This document shows, piece after piece, positions 8,017 through 14,168 of a stretch of DNA of 35,374 nucleotides. The stretch is taken from assembly GCA_949285915.1 (NCBI GenBank), contig CASDZW010000017.1, positions 1 through 35,374 of the forward strand, read 5' to 3'. Both the position numbers and the translations under genes were made by a program. Positions within the stretch are counted from its first letter, which is position 1. Each line of letters starts with the position of its first letter. The notes under the pieces are model-generated. The model saw only the letters and a program-made list of their open reading frames with translations. It was not told the origin of the DNA and did no database searches. This stretch comes from an uncultured Collinsella sp. GTDB taxonomy: Bacteria; Actinomycetota; Coriobacteriia; Coriobacteriales; Coriobacteriaceae.

Positions 8017-8039
8017 TTGTATAGCATATTGCCATACAA
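8017..8039 (-). promoter_or_regulatory. Candidate operator/promoter of the RelB-MntA/HepT module
   Basis: An AT-rich inverted repeat TTGTAT-N11-ATACAA lies 23-45 bases upstream of the antitoxin start. Its half-sites resemble the TTGTAA-type half-sites used by RelB proteins. On the minus strand TTGTAT and a TGTCAT 17 bases further on could serve as -35 and -10 boxes. The site fits autoregulation by the ribbon-helix-helix domain; this is inference. Confidence 0.45.
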
Positions 8040-8093
8040 GAGGAGAAGTCCAGGTAACAGAGGAGATGACTGTGCTGGTGATTGAGTGGCTGT

Positions 8094-8168
8094 AGCTTGC
8101 GGGTTCCTCTCGGATGCCTCCGCAGGCGCAAAGCGCCGAGGACAGCATACGAGGGGAACCCGCAAGCT
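8094..8168. repeat. Long imperfect hairpin element downstream of tgt
   Basis: Arms 8094-8112 and 8150-8168 pair over 19 positions, the first 14 perfectly and then one T-G wobble. Inside, ATGC (8114-8117) pairs with GCAT (8145-8148), CTC with GAG, and GGCGC-AAA-GCGCC closes the apex at 8125-8137, with two symmetric 4-base internal loops. It sits 17 bases after the tgt stop codon on the minus strand and lacks a T run. It may act as an mRNA 3'-end structure or be a copy of an intergenic repeat. Confidence 0.6.
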
Positions 8169-8184
8169 GCAAAACAGCGTGACG

Positions 8185-9324
8185 TTAGTAGTCCGCCGCC
8201 GCAGGCGAGTCCATCCAGGAGCGTACGAACTCCCCATAGGTACCCGCGATGATGGCCTCGCGCGCCTCACGCATGAGATTCAGCAAAAAGTAGATGTTGT
8301 GCATCGAGAGCAGAATGCCGCCGAGCATCTCGTGCTGCGTGACCATGTGGCGAATGTGCGCACGGGTGTAGCCGCCCGTGCAAACCGGGCAGGTGCACCG
8401 GGGGTCAATGGGGCCGAGGTCCCGTGCAAAACGGGCGTTGCGGAAGTTCAGACGCCCCTCATGGCTAAAGGCCGACCCCATGCGGCCCGTGCGCGTGGGC
8501 AGCACGCAGTCGAACATGTCGATACCGCAGGCCACGCCGCGCACAAGTGTGGTGGGGTTGCCCACGCCCATGAGGTAGCGCGGCTTGGTGTGCGGCATAT
8601 ACTCTGCCGCGAGCGGCTCGAGCGACTCGAACATGGTCTCGTGGTCCTCGCCCACCGAATAACCGCCAATGCCGTAGCCCGGGAAGTCGCCCATCTCCTC
8701 CAGCCGCTTGAGCGAGCGAACGCGCAGATCAAGATGCATGCCGCCCTGCACGATGCCAAAGAGCGCCTGGTCGGGGCGGGTATGCGCCTTATAGCAGCGC
8801 TCCGCCCAGAGGCTCGAGAGATCCATGGCACGCTCCACGTCGCGGCGCTCAGCAGGATAGCCGATGCACTGGTCGAGCTGCATGCAGATGTCGCTTCCCA
8901 GCTTCTGGGCGATGGCCATGTTGTCCTCAGGCGTCCAGAAGACGTGGCTGCCGTCGTAGTCGGTCGCGATAAAGCGCACGCCCTCGTTGGAGAGTTTGAC
9001 CGCGTCGCCGTGACTGAACACTTGGAATCCGCCCGAGTCCGTAAGGATCGGGTGGTGCCAGTTCATGAACTTGTGCAGCCCGCCCGCCTCGGCAATAAGG
9101 TCGGCGCCGGGGCGCATGGCCAGGTGGTAGGTGTTGGAGAGTACGATCTGTGCGCCCAGGTCGCGCACCGTCTCCCACGGGATGCCCTTGACCGTGGCCT
9201 TGGTTCCCACGGGCATGAAGATGGGAGTCTCGATATCGCCGTGCGGTGTGTGGAGCACGCCCGCGCGCGCATGGGTCATGGGATCTTCGGCGATAACGTC
9301 GTAGCGGAAAAGCGACTGGTCCAT
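8185..9324 (-). CDS. tgt: tRNA-guanine(34) transglycosylase Tgt
   Basis: A 379-residue enzyme that swaps guanine 34 of GUN-anticodon tRNAs for preQ1, the entry step of queuosine modification. Visible landmarks are the general acid/base Asp96 (TDSGGFQ), the nucleophile Asp272 (FDCVLPTR) and the zinc ligands C310, C312, C315 and H342. The pocket residues corresponding to Zymomonas Cys158 and Val233 are kept (C153, V224), arguing for preQ1 rather than queuine as substrate, in line with queA and queH elsewhere in the window. Two substitutions are unusual: GGYSVGE instead of GGLAVGE, and DQC instead of DEC. GAGAGGAA precedes the ATG at 9324. The gene has no operon partner; a long hairpin follows it. 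Confidence 0.95.
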   Translation of the reverse strand: MDQSLFRYDVIAEDPMTHARAGVLHTPHGDIETPIFMPVGTKATVKGIPWETVRDLGAQIVLSNTYHLAMRPGADLIAEAGGLHKFMNWHHPILTDSGGFQVFSHGDAVKLSNEGVRFIATDYDGSHVFWTPEDNMAIAQKLGSDICMQLDQCIGYPAERRDVERAMDLSSLWAERCYKAHTRPDQALFGIVQGGMHLDLRVRSLKRLEEMGDFPGYGIGGYSVGEDHETMFESLEPLAAEYMPHTKPRYLMGVGNPTTLVRGVACGIDMFDCVLPTRTGRMGSAFSHEGRLNFRNARFARDLGPIDPRCTCPVCTGGYTRAHIRHMVTQHEMLGGILLSMHNIYFLLNLMREAREAIIAGTYGEFVRSWMDSPAAADY

Positions 9325-9502
9325 GGGTTCCTCTCAAGATGGCAGGGTTGCCGCGTGCCGGCTTGCATCCTGCCGCTGGCCCGTTTACCGGTTTGATTGG
9401 CATTCCAGTATAGCGAGCTGGGTAGGATATGCCTATATGCACCTATCGCAACTACGGGCCGCCCACCCTCCGGGCGCTCGGCGACCCCGGAGGGGAGCAG
9501 GC

Positions 9503-10153
9503 ATGGCAGAGCGCACCAGCACGACCCTTGCATCGTGGAAAAAGACGGCGAGGGCCATCATCAAGAAACTCGAGCGTAACAACATGGAGGGCTACTGGGC
9601 CGCATCGCGCGCCGATGCCATCGACATCGTCCGCTCCTGGCTGCACGATGGCGACTCGATCACCTGGGGCGGCAGCGAGACCTTTACCGAATCGGGCATG
9701 AAGGCGGCACTCGTCCGTGCGAGCACTTACCGCATGCTCGACCGCACGCGCGCGACCACCGCCGACGAAAAGCGTGCCATGTGGCAGGCGCGCACCACAG
9801 CAGACTGGTTCTTCATGAGCGCCAACGCCCTCACCTTAAACGGCGAGCTCGTGAACATCGACGGCAACTCCGACCGCTGCTCGCTCCTTCTGCACGGACC
9901 CGAGCACGTGGTGGTGCTGGTGGGGATGAACAAGATCGTGGCGGACGTAGACGCCGGCATCAAACGCATCCACACCACCGTCTGCCCGCTCAACGCCGAG
10001 CGGCTCCACGCGAGCACGCCCTGCGAGCTCACGGGCGCCTGCATCGACTGCCATGCGCACAAGTGCATGTGCTGCAACGTCGTGGTCACGCGCCATTCGC
10101 GTCACCCCGGCCGCATCAAGGTCGTCCTTATTGGTGAGGAGCTCGGCTACTGA
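9503..10153 (+). CDS. LUD-domain (DUF162, LutC-like) protein
   Basis: A 216-residue protein of the LUD family, with the core SWGGSET-like segment ITWGGSETFTESG near residue 55, then MSANALTLNGELVNIDGNSDR and VVLVGMNKIVADVD. LUD proteins include LutC, a part of the LutABC lactate-oxidation complex, but stand-alone members are of unknown role. The C-terminal part carries a cysteine-rich stretch (CELTGACIDCHAHKCMCC) suggestive of a metal site. No lutA or lutB is next to it, so lactate oxidation is not claimed. ATG 9503 has GGAGGGGAGCAGG upstream; earlier in-frame starts overlap the tgt promoter region. It is convergent with the aldo/keto reductase gene. Confidence 0.85.
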   Translation: MAERTSTTLASWKKTARAIIKKLERNNMEGYWAASRADAIDIVRSWLHDGDSITWGGSETFTESGMKAALVRASTYRMLDRTRATTADEKRAMWQARTTADWFFMSANALTLNGELVNIDGNSDRCSLLLHGPEHVVVLVGMNKIVADVDAGIKRIHTTVCPLNAERLHASTPCELTGACIDCHAHKCMCCNVVVTRHSRHPGRIKVVLIGEELGY

Positions 10154-10198
10154 GTGGTGCCGCATGCTCAACAAGCGCTGTAAGGACTGGGGCGCCTC

Positions 10199-11335
10199 CT
10201 AAAGCCCGAGTGCCTCGGCAAACTCGGCAAGCGTGCCGGGGATGTCGATCTGCTGTGGGCAGACCGCGGCGCACGCACCGCAACCGATGCAGGCGCTCGG
10301 CTTCTTGTCGTCCGGGAGCGCCCCCACAAGCATGCTCGAGATAAAGTCGCCCTTGCCCGTGAGCTTCATCTGGTTGTACATGGACAGTAGCGTGGGGATG
10401 TCGAGACCCTGCGGGCAATGGCTTGTGCAATAGTGGCAAGCCGTGCAGGGCACCGTCCCCTGCCCGAGCATATCGGCGACAACCTCGGCAAGCGCGGCAC
10501 GCTCGGCGTCGCTCAGCGGACGCTCCTCCTCAAAGGTGGCTATGTTTGCCTTCAGCTGATCCATATTGGACATACCAGAAAGCGTCACCACCACCTCGGG
10601 GATGTCCTGCAGGAAACGGAATGCCCATGCCACCGGCTTCTCGTCCGGGCGCGCCGCGGTAAGCTTGGCCGCGTTTGCCTCAGAGAGGTTGGCGAGCTTG
10701 CCGCCGCGCACGGGCTCCATGACCCACACGGGGATGTTCCACTTCTTCAGAAGCTCCACCTTGCCGCGCGCGTCCTGGAACTCCCAGTCGAGGTAGTTCA
10801 GCTGGATCTGGCAGAACTCCATGTCCTTGCCATACGCCTCGAGGAAGCGCTCCATCACCGGGATCGAGCCGTGGGCAGAGAAGCCCAGATGCCGGATGCG
10901 CCCTGCCTCCTTCTGCTTCATGAGGTAGTCGTGGATGCCAAACTTGGAATCGAGGTAGGCGTCGATGTTCATCTCGCACACGTTGTGGAACAGATAGAAA
11001 TCGAAGTAGTCCAACCCCGTCTTCTCGAGCTGGCGCTCGAAGATCTCGGCCACCTTGTCCATGTTGGCAAGGTCGTAGCCCGGAAACTTGGTAGCCACGT
11101 AGAAGCTCTCACGCGGGTGACGGGCAAGAGCGCGGCCCATCACGAGCTCGGAGTTGCCGTTGTGGTAGCCCCACGCGGTATCGAAGTAATTGATGCCATG
11201 CTCAAGCGCATAGTCGACCATCTCCGTGGCGGCAGGCTCGTCAATCTTGCCGTCGTCACCATCGATGACGGGCAGGCGCATCGCGCCAAAGCCCAGCGCC
11301 GAGAGCTTGAGGTCCTGAAAATCACGGTAAATCAT
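10199..11335 (-). CDS. Aldo/keto reductase with two C-terminal 4Fe-4S clusters
   Basis: A 378-residue protein. Residues 1-270 form an aldo/keto reductase barrel with the catalytic tetrad Asp52, Tyr57 (FDTAWGYHNG), Lys83 (VATKF) and His117 (YLFHNV). The C-terminal ~90 residues carry two ferredoxin-type cysteine clusters (CTACHYCTSHCPQGLDIP and CIGCGACAAVCPQQIDIP). This architecture is common in anaerobic Firmicutes and Coriobacteria; electron flow between ferredoxin and the nicotinamide site is presumed, and the substrate is unknown. The start ATG 11335 follows GGGGAGG; upstream in-frame ATGs lie in the promoter. Transcription probably depends on a MerR-type activator, given the promoter at 11427-11457. 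Confidence 0.9.
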   Translation of the reverse strand: MIYRDFQDLKLSALGFGAMRLPVIDGDDGKIDEPAATEMVDYALEHGINYFDTAWGYHNGNSELVMGRALARHPRESFYVATKFPGYDLANMDKVAEIFERQLEKTGLDYFDFYLFHNVCEMNIDAYLDSKFGIHDYLMKQKEAGRIRHLGFSAHGSIPVMERFLEAYGKDMEFCQIQLNYLDWEFQDARGKVELLKKWNIPVWVMEPVRGGKLANLSEANAAKLTAARPDEKPVAWAFRFLQDIPEVVVTLSGMSNMDQLKANIATFEEERPLSDAERAALAEVVADMLGQGTVPCTACHYCTSHCPQGLDIPTLLSMYNQMKLTGKGDFISSMLVGALPDDKKPSACIGCGACAAVCPQQIDIPGTLAEFAEALGL

Positions 11336-11426
11336 GCGTGCCTCCCCAAATTGCATACGGTCGCAAACCGACGCCGGCGCCAGCCCAAAGCGTAGCTCGG
11401 GTTGACAAGGTCGGGTGCTCGCCCGC

Positions 11427-11457
11427 AGTGTATCTGTTGGAGCCGACTCCAAGGCAA
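11427..11457 (-). promoter_or_regulatory. MerR-type promoter of the aldo/keto reductase
   Basis: On the minus strand TTGCCT (11457-11452) and TACACT (11432-11427) are separated by 19 bases, and the spacer region carries the palindrome TTGGAG-TCGG-CTCCAA (11452-11437). A 19-bp spacer with a centred dyad is the hallmark of promoters under-twisted by MerR-family activators, and the CTTGGAGT...ACTCCAAG core is like those of aldehyde- and redox-responsive members. No merR gene lies in the window. Confidence 0.6.
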
Positions 11458-11470
11458 GCAACATTTTCAA

Positions 11471-11516
11471 CGTTGTTACCAACGAATGCCATCGAGCGAC
11501 AAGCTCGCTCAATGGC
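11471..11516. other. Hairpins upstream of the coiled-coil gene
   Basis: Two inverted repeats lie in the 267-base gap between the reductase and coiled-coil genes: CGTTG-N4-CAACG (11471-11484) and GCCAT-c-GAGCGA-N5-TCGCTC-a-ATGGC (11488-11516). They may be operator sites or leader structures; neither has a T run. I see no clear -10/-35 pair for the plus-strand gene. Confidence 0.35.
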
Positions 11517-11602
11517 CTGATTCATCCAACCTTTGACCGCGCGAGCAAGTATCATGGAACCATTGAACATTCAGCCGCCGGCAGGGCGCTTTGGAGGATG
11601 CG

Positions 11603-13024
11603 ATGGACGAGCAGAAGCACGTGGACGAGGAACTGAACGATATGAACGATACGGTTGAGGAGACTGGCGCGGCTATTCCCGATTTCCTTAAGCGGGACCA
11701 CTCCCCCGAAGCCAAGACCGTAACCACAGAGGGCGACGGTGCGGACGCCCCCGCCGATGAGGCAATCGATGCCGCCGGTTTGGCGAGCACCGAACCCACC
11801 ACGCTGGCACCGGCGGACGTCGAAGCGGAGCACGCCGCCGAGGATGCCGAACACGGTGTGGCCGAGGTCGCTGCCGGAGCGATGAGCGCCGTCAGCTCCT
11901 TCTTCTCCGAGGGCGCGGGCGCCGTACGCGCGATGAGCGCCGCCAAGCGCGCCCACGCCGAGGCGCGCGAGCACCTCGAGGGGCTCGAGAAGACCATCGC
12001 CGACGAGGAGGACGAGCTCGCGCACCGTCGCGATATCGCCGAGCGCTACGAGGAGATTCTTACCGAAGAGCGTGCCCGCATCGCTGCCGCCGAGGAGAAG
12101 CGCGCCGCCGCCCAGGAGCAGCAGGCACAGATCCAGCAAGAGATCGACGCCCTCAAAGAAAAGCTCCAGACCATGAAGGACGAGGACGCGCAGACTGAGA
12201 AGCGCCTGAAGGCCGCCCTCGAGGCGGCGGAGGCCACCGAAACGAGCGCCCGCGAGCAGGGCTCGCGCCTTCAGCGCCGCCTCGACGACGCCAAGCACAA
12301 CCTCGACAAGGCCCGTGCGGAGCAAGAGAGCGGCGTTGCTGCGGCAAAGGCCGCAGTGGAGAGCGCACAGGCGCGCCTCGACTCACTGAAGGCAGAGTTC
12401 ACCGAGGTGCAGCGAAATCCCTCGGCCAACTCCGCCAACTACAGCGTGCGCGCCCAGGAACTTGAACTCGACATTGCCGACGCCACCGATGCGCTGCGCC
12501 GCGCACAGGAGGATCTGCCTCGCGTGACCTCGGAAAATGAGCAGGCCATCGCTCAGGCTGAGCGGGCCCTCACCGAAAACGAGAAGCCCATCGAGGCCGC
12601 CAAGGCCACGTTTAAGGAGGCGTCCGCCGCCGCGGACAAGGCACGCGAGGCATACCAGAGCGCCAAGGACGACGCCCAGGAGCGGCAGCGCGCCCTGAAG
12701 GGCCAGATCTCTGACCAAGAGAAGGCAAAGCGCGCCCAGGAGCAGGTCGAGCAGGATGCCTCCGACGAGATCGCCGTCGCCGAGACCGTCATCGACGAGG
12801 CGGAGGATATCCACGCGCACCCGGAGGTGACCGAGACCATCGCGGCGCGCCTGGAGGCAGACCGCGCCGAGCGCGACGAATCGCTCGCTGAGGTCGAGTC
12901 GCTCGCCGCCGCCGAAAACGACGTGCGCGCGCAAACCCGCGGATCCCGCCTGCGCTTCGGCGCCGCGATCGCGGGCATCATCGTCGTTGTGATCATTGTG
13001 CTTGTGCTCGTCTTTGTCCTATAG
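11603..13024 (+). CDS. Long coiled-coil protein with a C-terminal membrane anchor
   Basis: A 473-residue protein I do not recognise. Residues 1-95 are acidic and probably disordered. About 110-440 is a near-continuous alpha-helical coiled coil dominated by A, E, K, R and Q, with repeated heptads such as the stretch around EEKRAAAQEQQAQIQQEIDA. The last ~23 residues (RFGAAIAGIIVVVIIVLVLVFVL) are one very hydrophobic helix that ends the protein, so it looks tail-anchored with the coil in the cytoplasm. No signal peptide is present. The start ATG 11603 has TTTGGAGG upstream. The architecture suggests a scaffold, envelope-linked or chromosome-linked role, but nothing in the context shows which. 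Confidence 0.72.
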   Translation: MDEQKHVDEELNDMNDTVEETGAAIPDFLKRDHSPEAKTVTTEGDGADAPADEAIDAAGLASTEPTTLAPADVEAEHAAEDAEHGVAEVAAGAMSAVSSFFSEGAGAVRAMSAAKRAHAEAREHLEGLEKTIADEEDELAHRRDIAERYEEILTEERARIAAAEEKRAAAQEQQAQIQQEIDALKEKLQTMKDEDAQTEKRLKAALEAAEATETSAREQGSRLQRRLDDAKHNLDKARAEQESGVAAAKAAVESAQARLDSLKAEFTEVQRNPSANSANYSVRAQELELDIADATDALRRAQEDLPRVTSENEQAIAQAERALTENEKPIEAAKATFKEASAAADKAREAYQSAKDDAQERQRALKGQISDQEKAKRAQEQVEQDASDEIAVAETVIDEAEDIHAHPEVTETIAARLEADRAERDESLAEVESLAAAENDVRAQTRGSRLRFGAAIAGIIVVVIIVLVLVFVL

Positions 13025-13041
13025 GGGTCTCGGCGCCACCT

Positions 13042-13299
13042 TTAATGATAGTGGCCTCGGCAACGAAGGATATACAGCACGCCATCCTGAACGGTGTAGG
13101 TAAGCCTGTTGGCCTTATCTATGCGCACTGACTGATACCCCGCGAGGCTTCCCTTCAGCATCTCTGCTTTACCCATTGGCTTTCCGTCGGAGCGTTCAAT
13201 GCTCTTGATGAGAGCATTGATGCGACGAAGCGTCTTTCGGTCCTGCGACTGCCACCACAGATAGTCATCCCAAGCCTTTTCCGACCAAGACTTCTCCAT
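13042..13299 (-). CDS. yoeB: Txe/YoeB-family mRNA interferase toxin
   Basis: An 85-residue toxin of exactly YoeB length. The catalytic residues known from E. coli YoeB fall at the same positions: E46, R65, H83 and Y84 (LRCRGHYH at the C-terminus). YoeB binds the ribosomal A site and cuts mRNA. It starts two bases after the stop codon of the RelB/DinJ-like antitoxin, in one operon. YoeB normally pairs with a YefM/Phd-type antitoxin; here the partner is of the ribbon-helix-helix class, a mixed pairing. The toxin appears intact. DNA composition is AT-richer than the flanks. Confidence 0.9.
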   Translation of the reverse strand: MEKSWSEKAWDDYLWWQSQDRKTLRRINALIKSIERSDGKPMGKAEMLKGSLAGYQSVRIDKANRLTYTVQDGVLYILRCRGHYH

Positions 13300-13301
13300 G
13301 G

Positions 13302-13562
13302 CTATACCTCGATAAGCTCATGTGCCTCAGCTTTTCCAGCGCGCATCTCGGCGAAAATCTCATCCATCTCACGGATGTACTCATCTTTTGTAGGGACTGG
13401 CACCTTCACCTCAAACGGAAAACCCCTATGAGCCACGAACTGCTTCATAAAGACCGTCATGGCACTTGTCGGAGAAATTCCAATGGCATCTGCCGTCGAG
13501 TCAAATTCAATCAATAGGTTTTTATCAAAGCGACGCGTCACCGCAATGGTGTCTGTAGCCAT
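13302..13562 (-). CDS. RelB/DinJ-type antitoxin of the YoeB module
   Basis: An 86-residue protein with an N-terminal ribbon-helix-helix domain (about 1-55; IAVTRRFDKNLLIEFDSTAD, then GISPTSAMTVFMKQFVAHRG) and an extended charged C-terminus (TKDEYIREMDEIFAEMRAGK) that would wrap the toxin. RelB/DinJ antitoxins repress their own operon and neutralise RelE-superfamily toxins. The start ATG 13562 follows AAAGGAG. An AT-rich upstream region holds direct and inverted repeats suited to its binding. The N-terminal domain is of the same class as that fused to MntA at 7491-7994. Confidence 0.85.
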   Translation of the reverse strand: MATDTIAVTRRFDKNLLIEFDSTADAIGISPTSAMTVFMKQFVAHRGFPFEVKVPVPTKDEYIREMDEIFAEMRAGKAEAHELIEV

Positions 13563-13602
13563 ATCCAGCTCCTTTCGGATAGCTGATAATAATTACTTAT
13601 AT

Positions 13603-13636
13603 AGCATTATATGCTTTCATATACTGTCATATACTG
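13603..13636 (-). promoter_or_regulatory. AT-rich operator/promoter of the YoeB module
   Basis: A perfect -10 TATAAT on the minus strand (13611-13606) lies inside the palindrome AGCAT-TAT-ATGCT (13603-13615). Just upstream are two back-to-back copies of TCATATACTG (13617-13626 and 13627-13636). No good -35 is present. Stacked half-sites of this kind are typical of cooperative antitoxin-toxin repression. Confidence 0.6.
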
Positions 13637-13711
13637 ATATTCCGATGAACCTACGATACAAACTACCGCGTTTTGAATAGTCGAGATTTCTGCCTTGGAA
13701 GACGATCATGA

Positions 13712-13749
13712 GCCCAAAACCTAGTGAGGCACCGACTTAGCGGTGCCTC
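13712..13749 (-). terminator. Terminator-like hairpin at the 3' end of the candidate RNA
   Basis: A perfect 9-bp stem GAGGCACCG/CGGTGCCTC with a 6-base loop (13726-13749) is followed on the minus strand, six bases later, by TTTT. The gap before the T run makes it weaker than a standard terminator. Confidence 0.5.
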
Positions 13750-14045
13750 CCCGGCACGTAACTATTACGGTGGACTCTCCTCCATTCCACTCCCGAAGGA
13801 ACGGAACCCGTATGCTCTCCTGTGGGCTGCCCCTACGACCACGTCATCGGTCTTAACCCCATCTCACGCGGGGCGGACGTCGGGCCACCTTCACGAACCC
13901 ACGGTACTTACGCGACCTCGGTCTCGCAGGCGCCGTACCCACAGGCCCTTGCTATATCCTCTGTGCCCATGGGACTCACCTCCTCGTCCGGTCGCTTTCC
14001 TCTGGAGCGACTTCCTTTTCCGTCACCCCTCTTGTTCCCGAATAG
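13726..14045 (-). ncRNA. Candidate structured non-coding RNA of about 320 nt, family unknown
   Basis: No convincing gene lies between the YoeB operon and queA. Read on the minus strand, the segment folds extensively. A hairpin pairs 13991-13996 with 14006-14011. A long-range 8-bp pairing joins 13938-13945 (CCTGTGGG in RNA sense) to 13819-13826. GGTAC/GTACC pairs 13903-13907 with 13935-13939. A 4-bp stem with a 9-base loop joins 13857-13860 to 13870-13873. A hairpin at 13785-13806 is capped by a canonical C(UUCG)G tetraloop. A 9-bp hairpin ends it (13726-13749). A TATATA -10 box (14057-14052) would start it near 14045, just past the queA terminator. I do not see signatures of RNase P, tmRNA, 6S, SRP RNA or a T-box. 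Confidence 0.6.
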
Positions 14046-14051
14046 CGGCCC

Positions 14052-14057
14052 TATATA
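14052..14057 (-). promoter_or_regulatory. Candidate -10 box of the structured RNA
   Basis: TATATA on the minus strand, inside GGTATATAGGG, would place transcription start near 14045. The upstream region on this strand is the T-rich tail of the queA terminator; no clear -35 match is present. Confidence 0.4.
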
Positions 14058-14071
14058 CCACATCTAACAGG

Positions 14072-14099
14072 AAAAATAGCGCCTGCCGCAAACGGTAGG
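14072..14099 (-). terminator. Intrinsic terminator of queA
   Basis: On the minus strand a 7-position stem (14099-14093 with 14088-14082, one mismatch) has a 4-base loop and is followed after four bases by TTTTT (14076-14072). It lies about 70 bases past the queA stop codon. A second inverted repeat, CATGCC/GGCATG at 14102-14126, precedes it. Confidence 0.65.
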
Positions 14100-14168
14100 A
14101 ACATGCCGGCGAACGGATGGGGCATGCCAGACGAGCACATCGAGCGCAAGGACGCCGGGGCGGATGGA

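Noticed and set aside
13603-13636. CRISPR-like short repeats
   Set aside because: Only two adjacent 10-base copies with no spacers; they fit an operator, not an array. No CRISPR array was seen anywhere in the window.
13724-14098. Plus-strand open frame of 124 residues across the structured region
   Set aside because: The product is rich in Ser, Pro and Arg with no recognisable fold, there is no ribosome site, and the pairing pattern explains the sequence better as RNA on the other strand.
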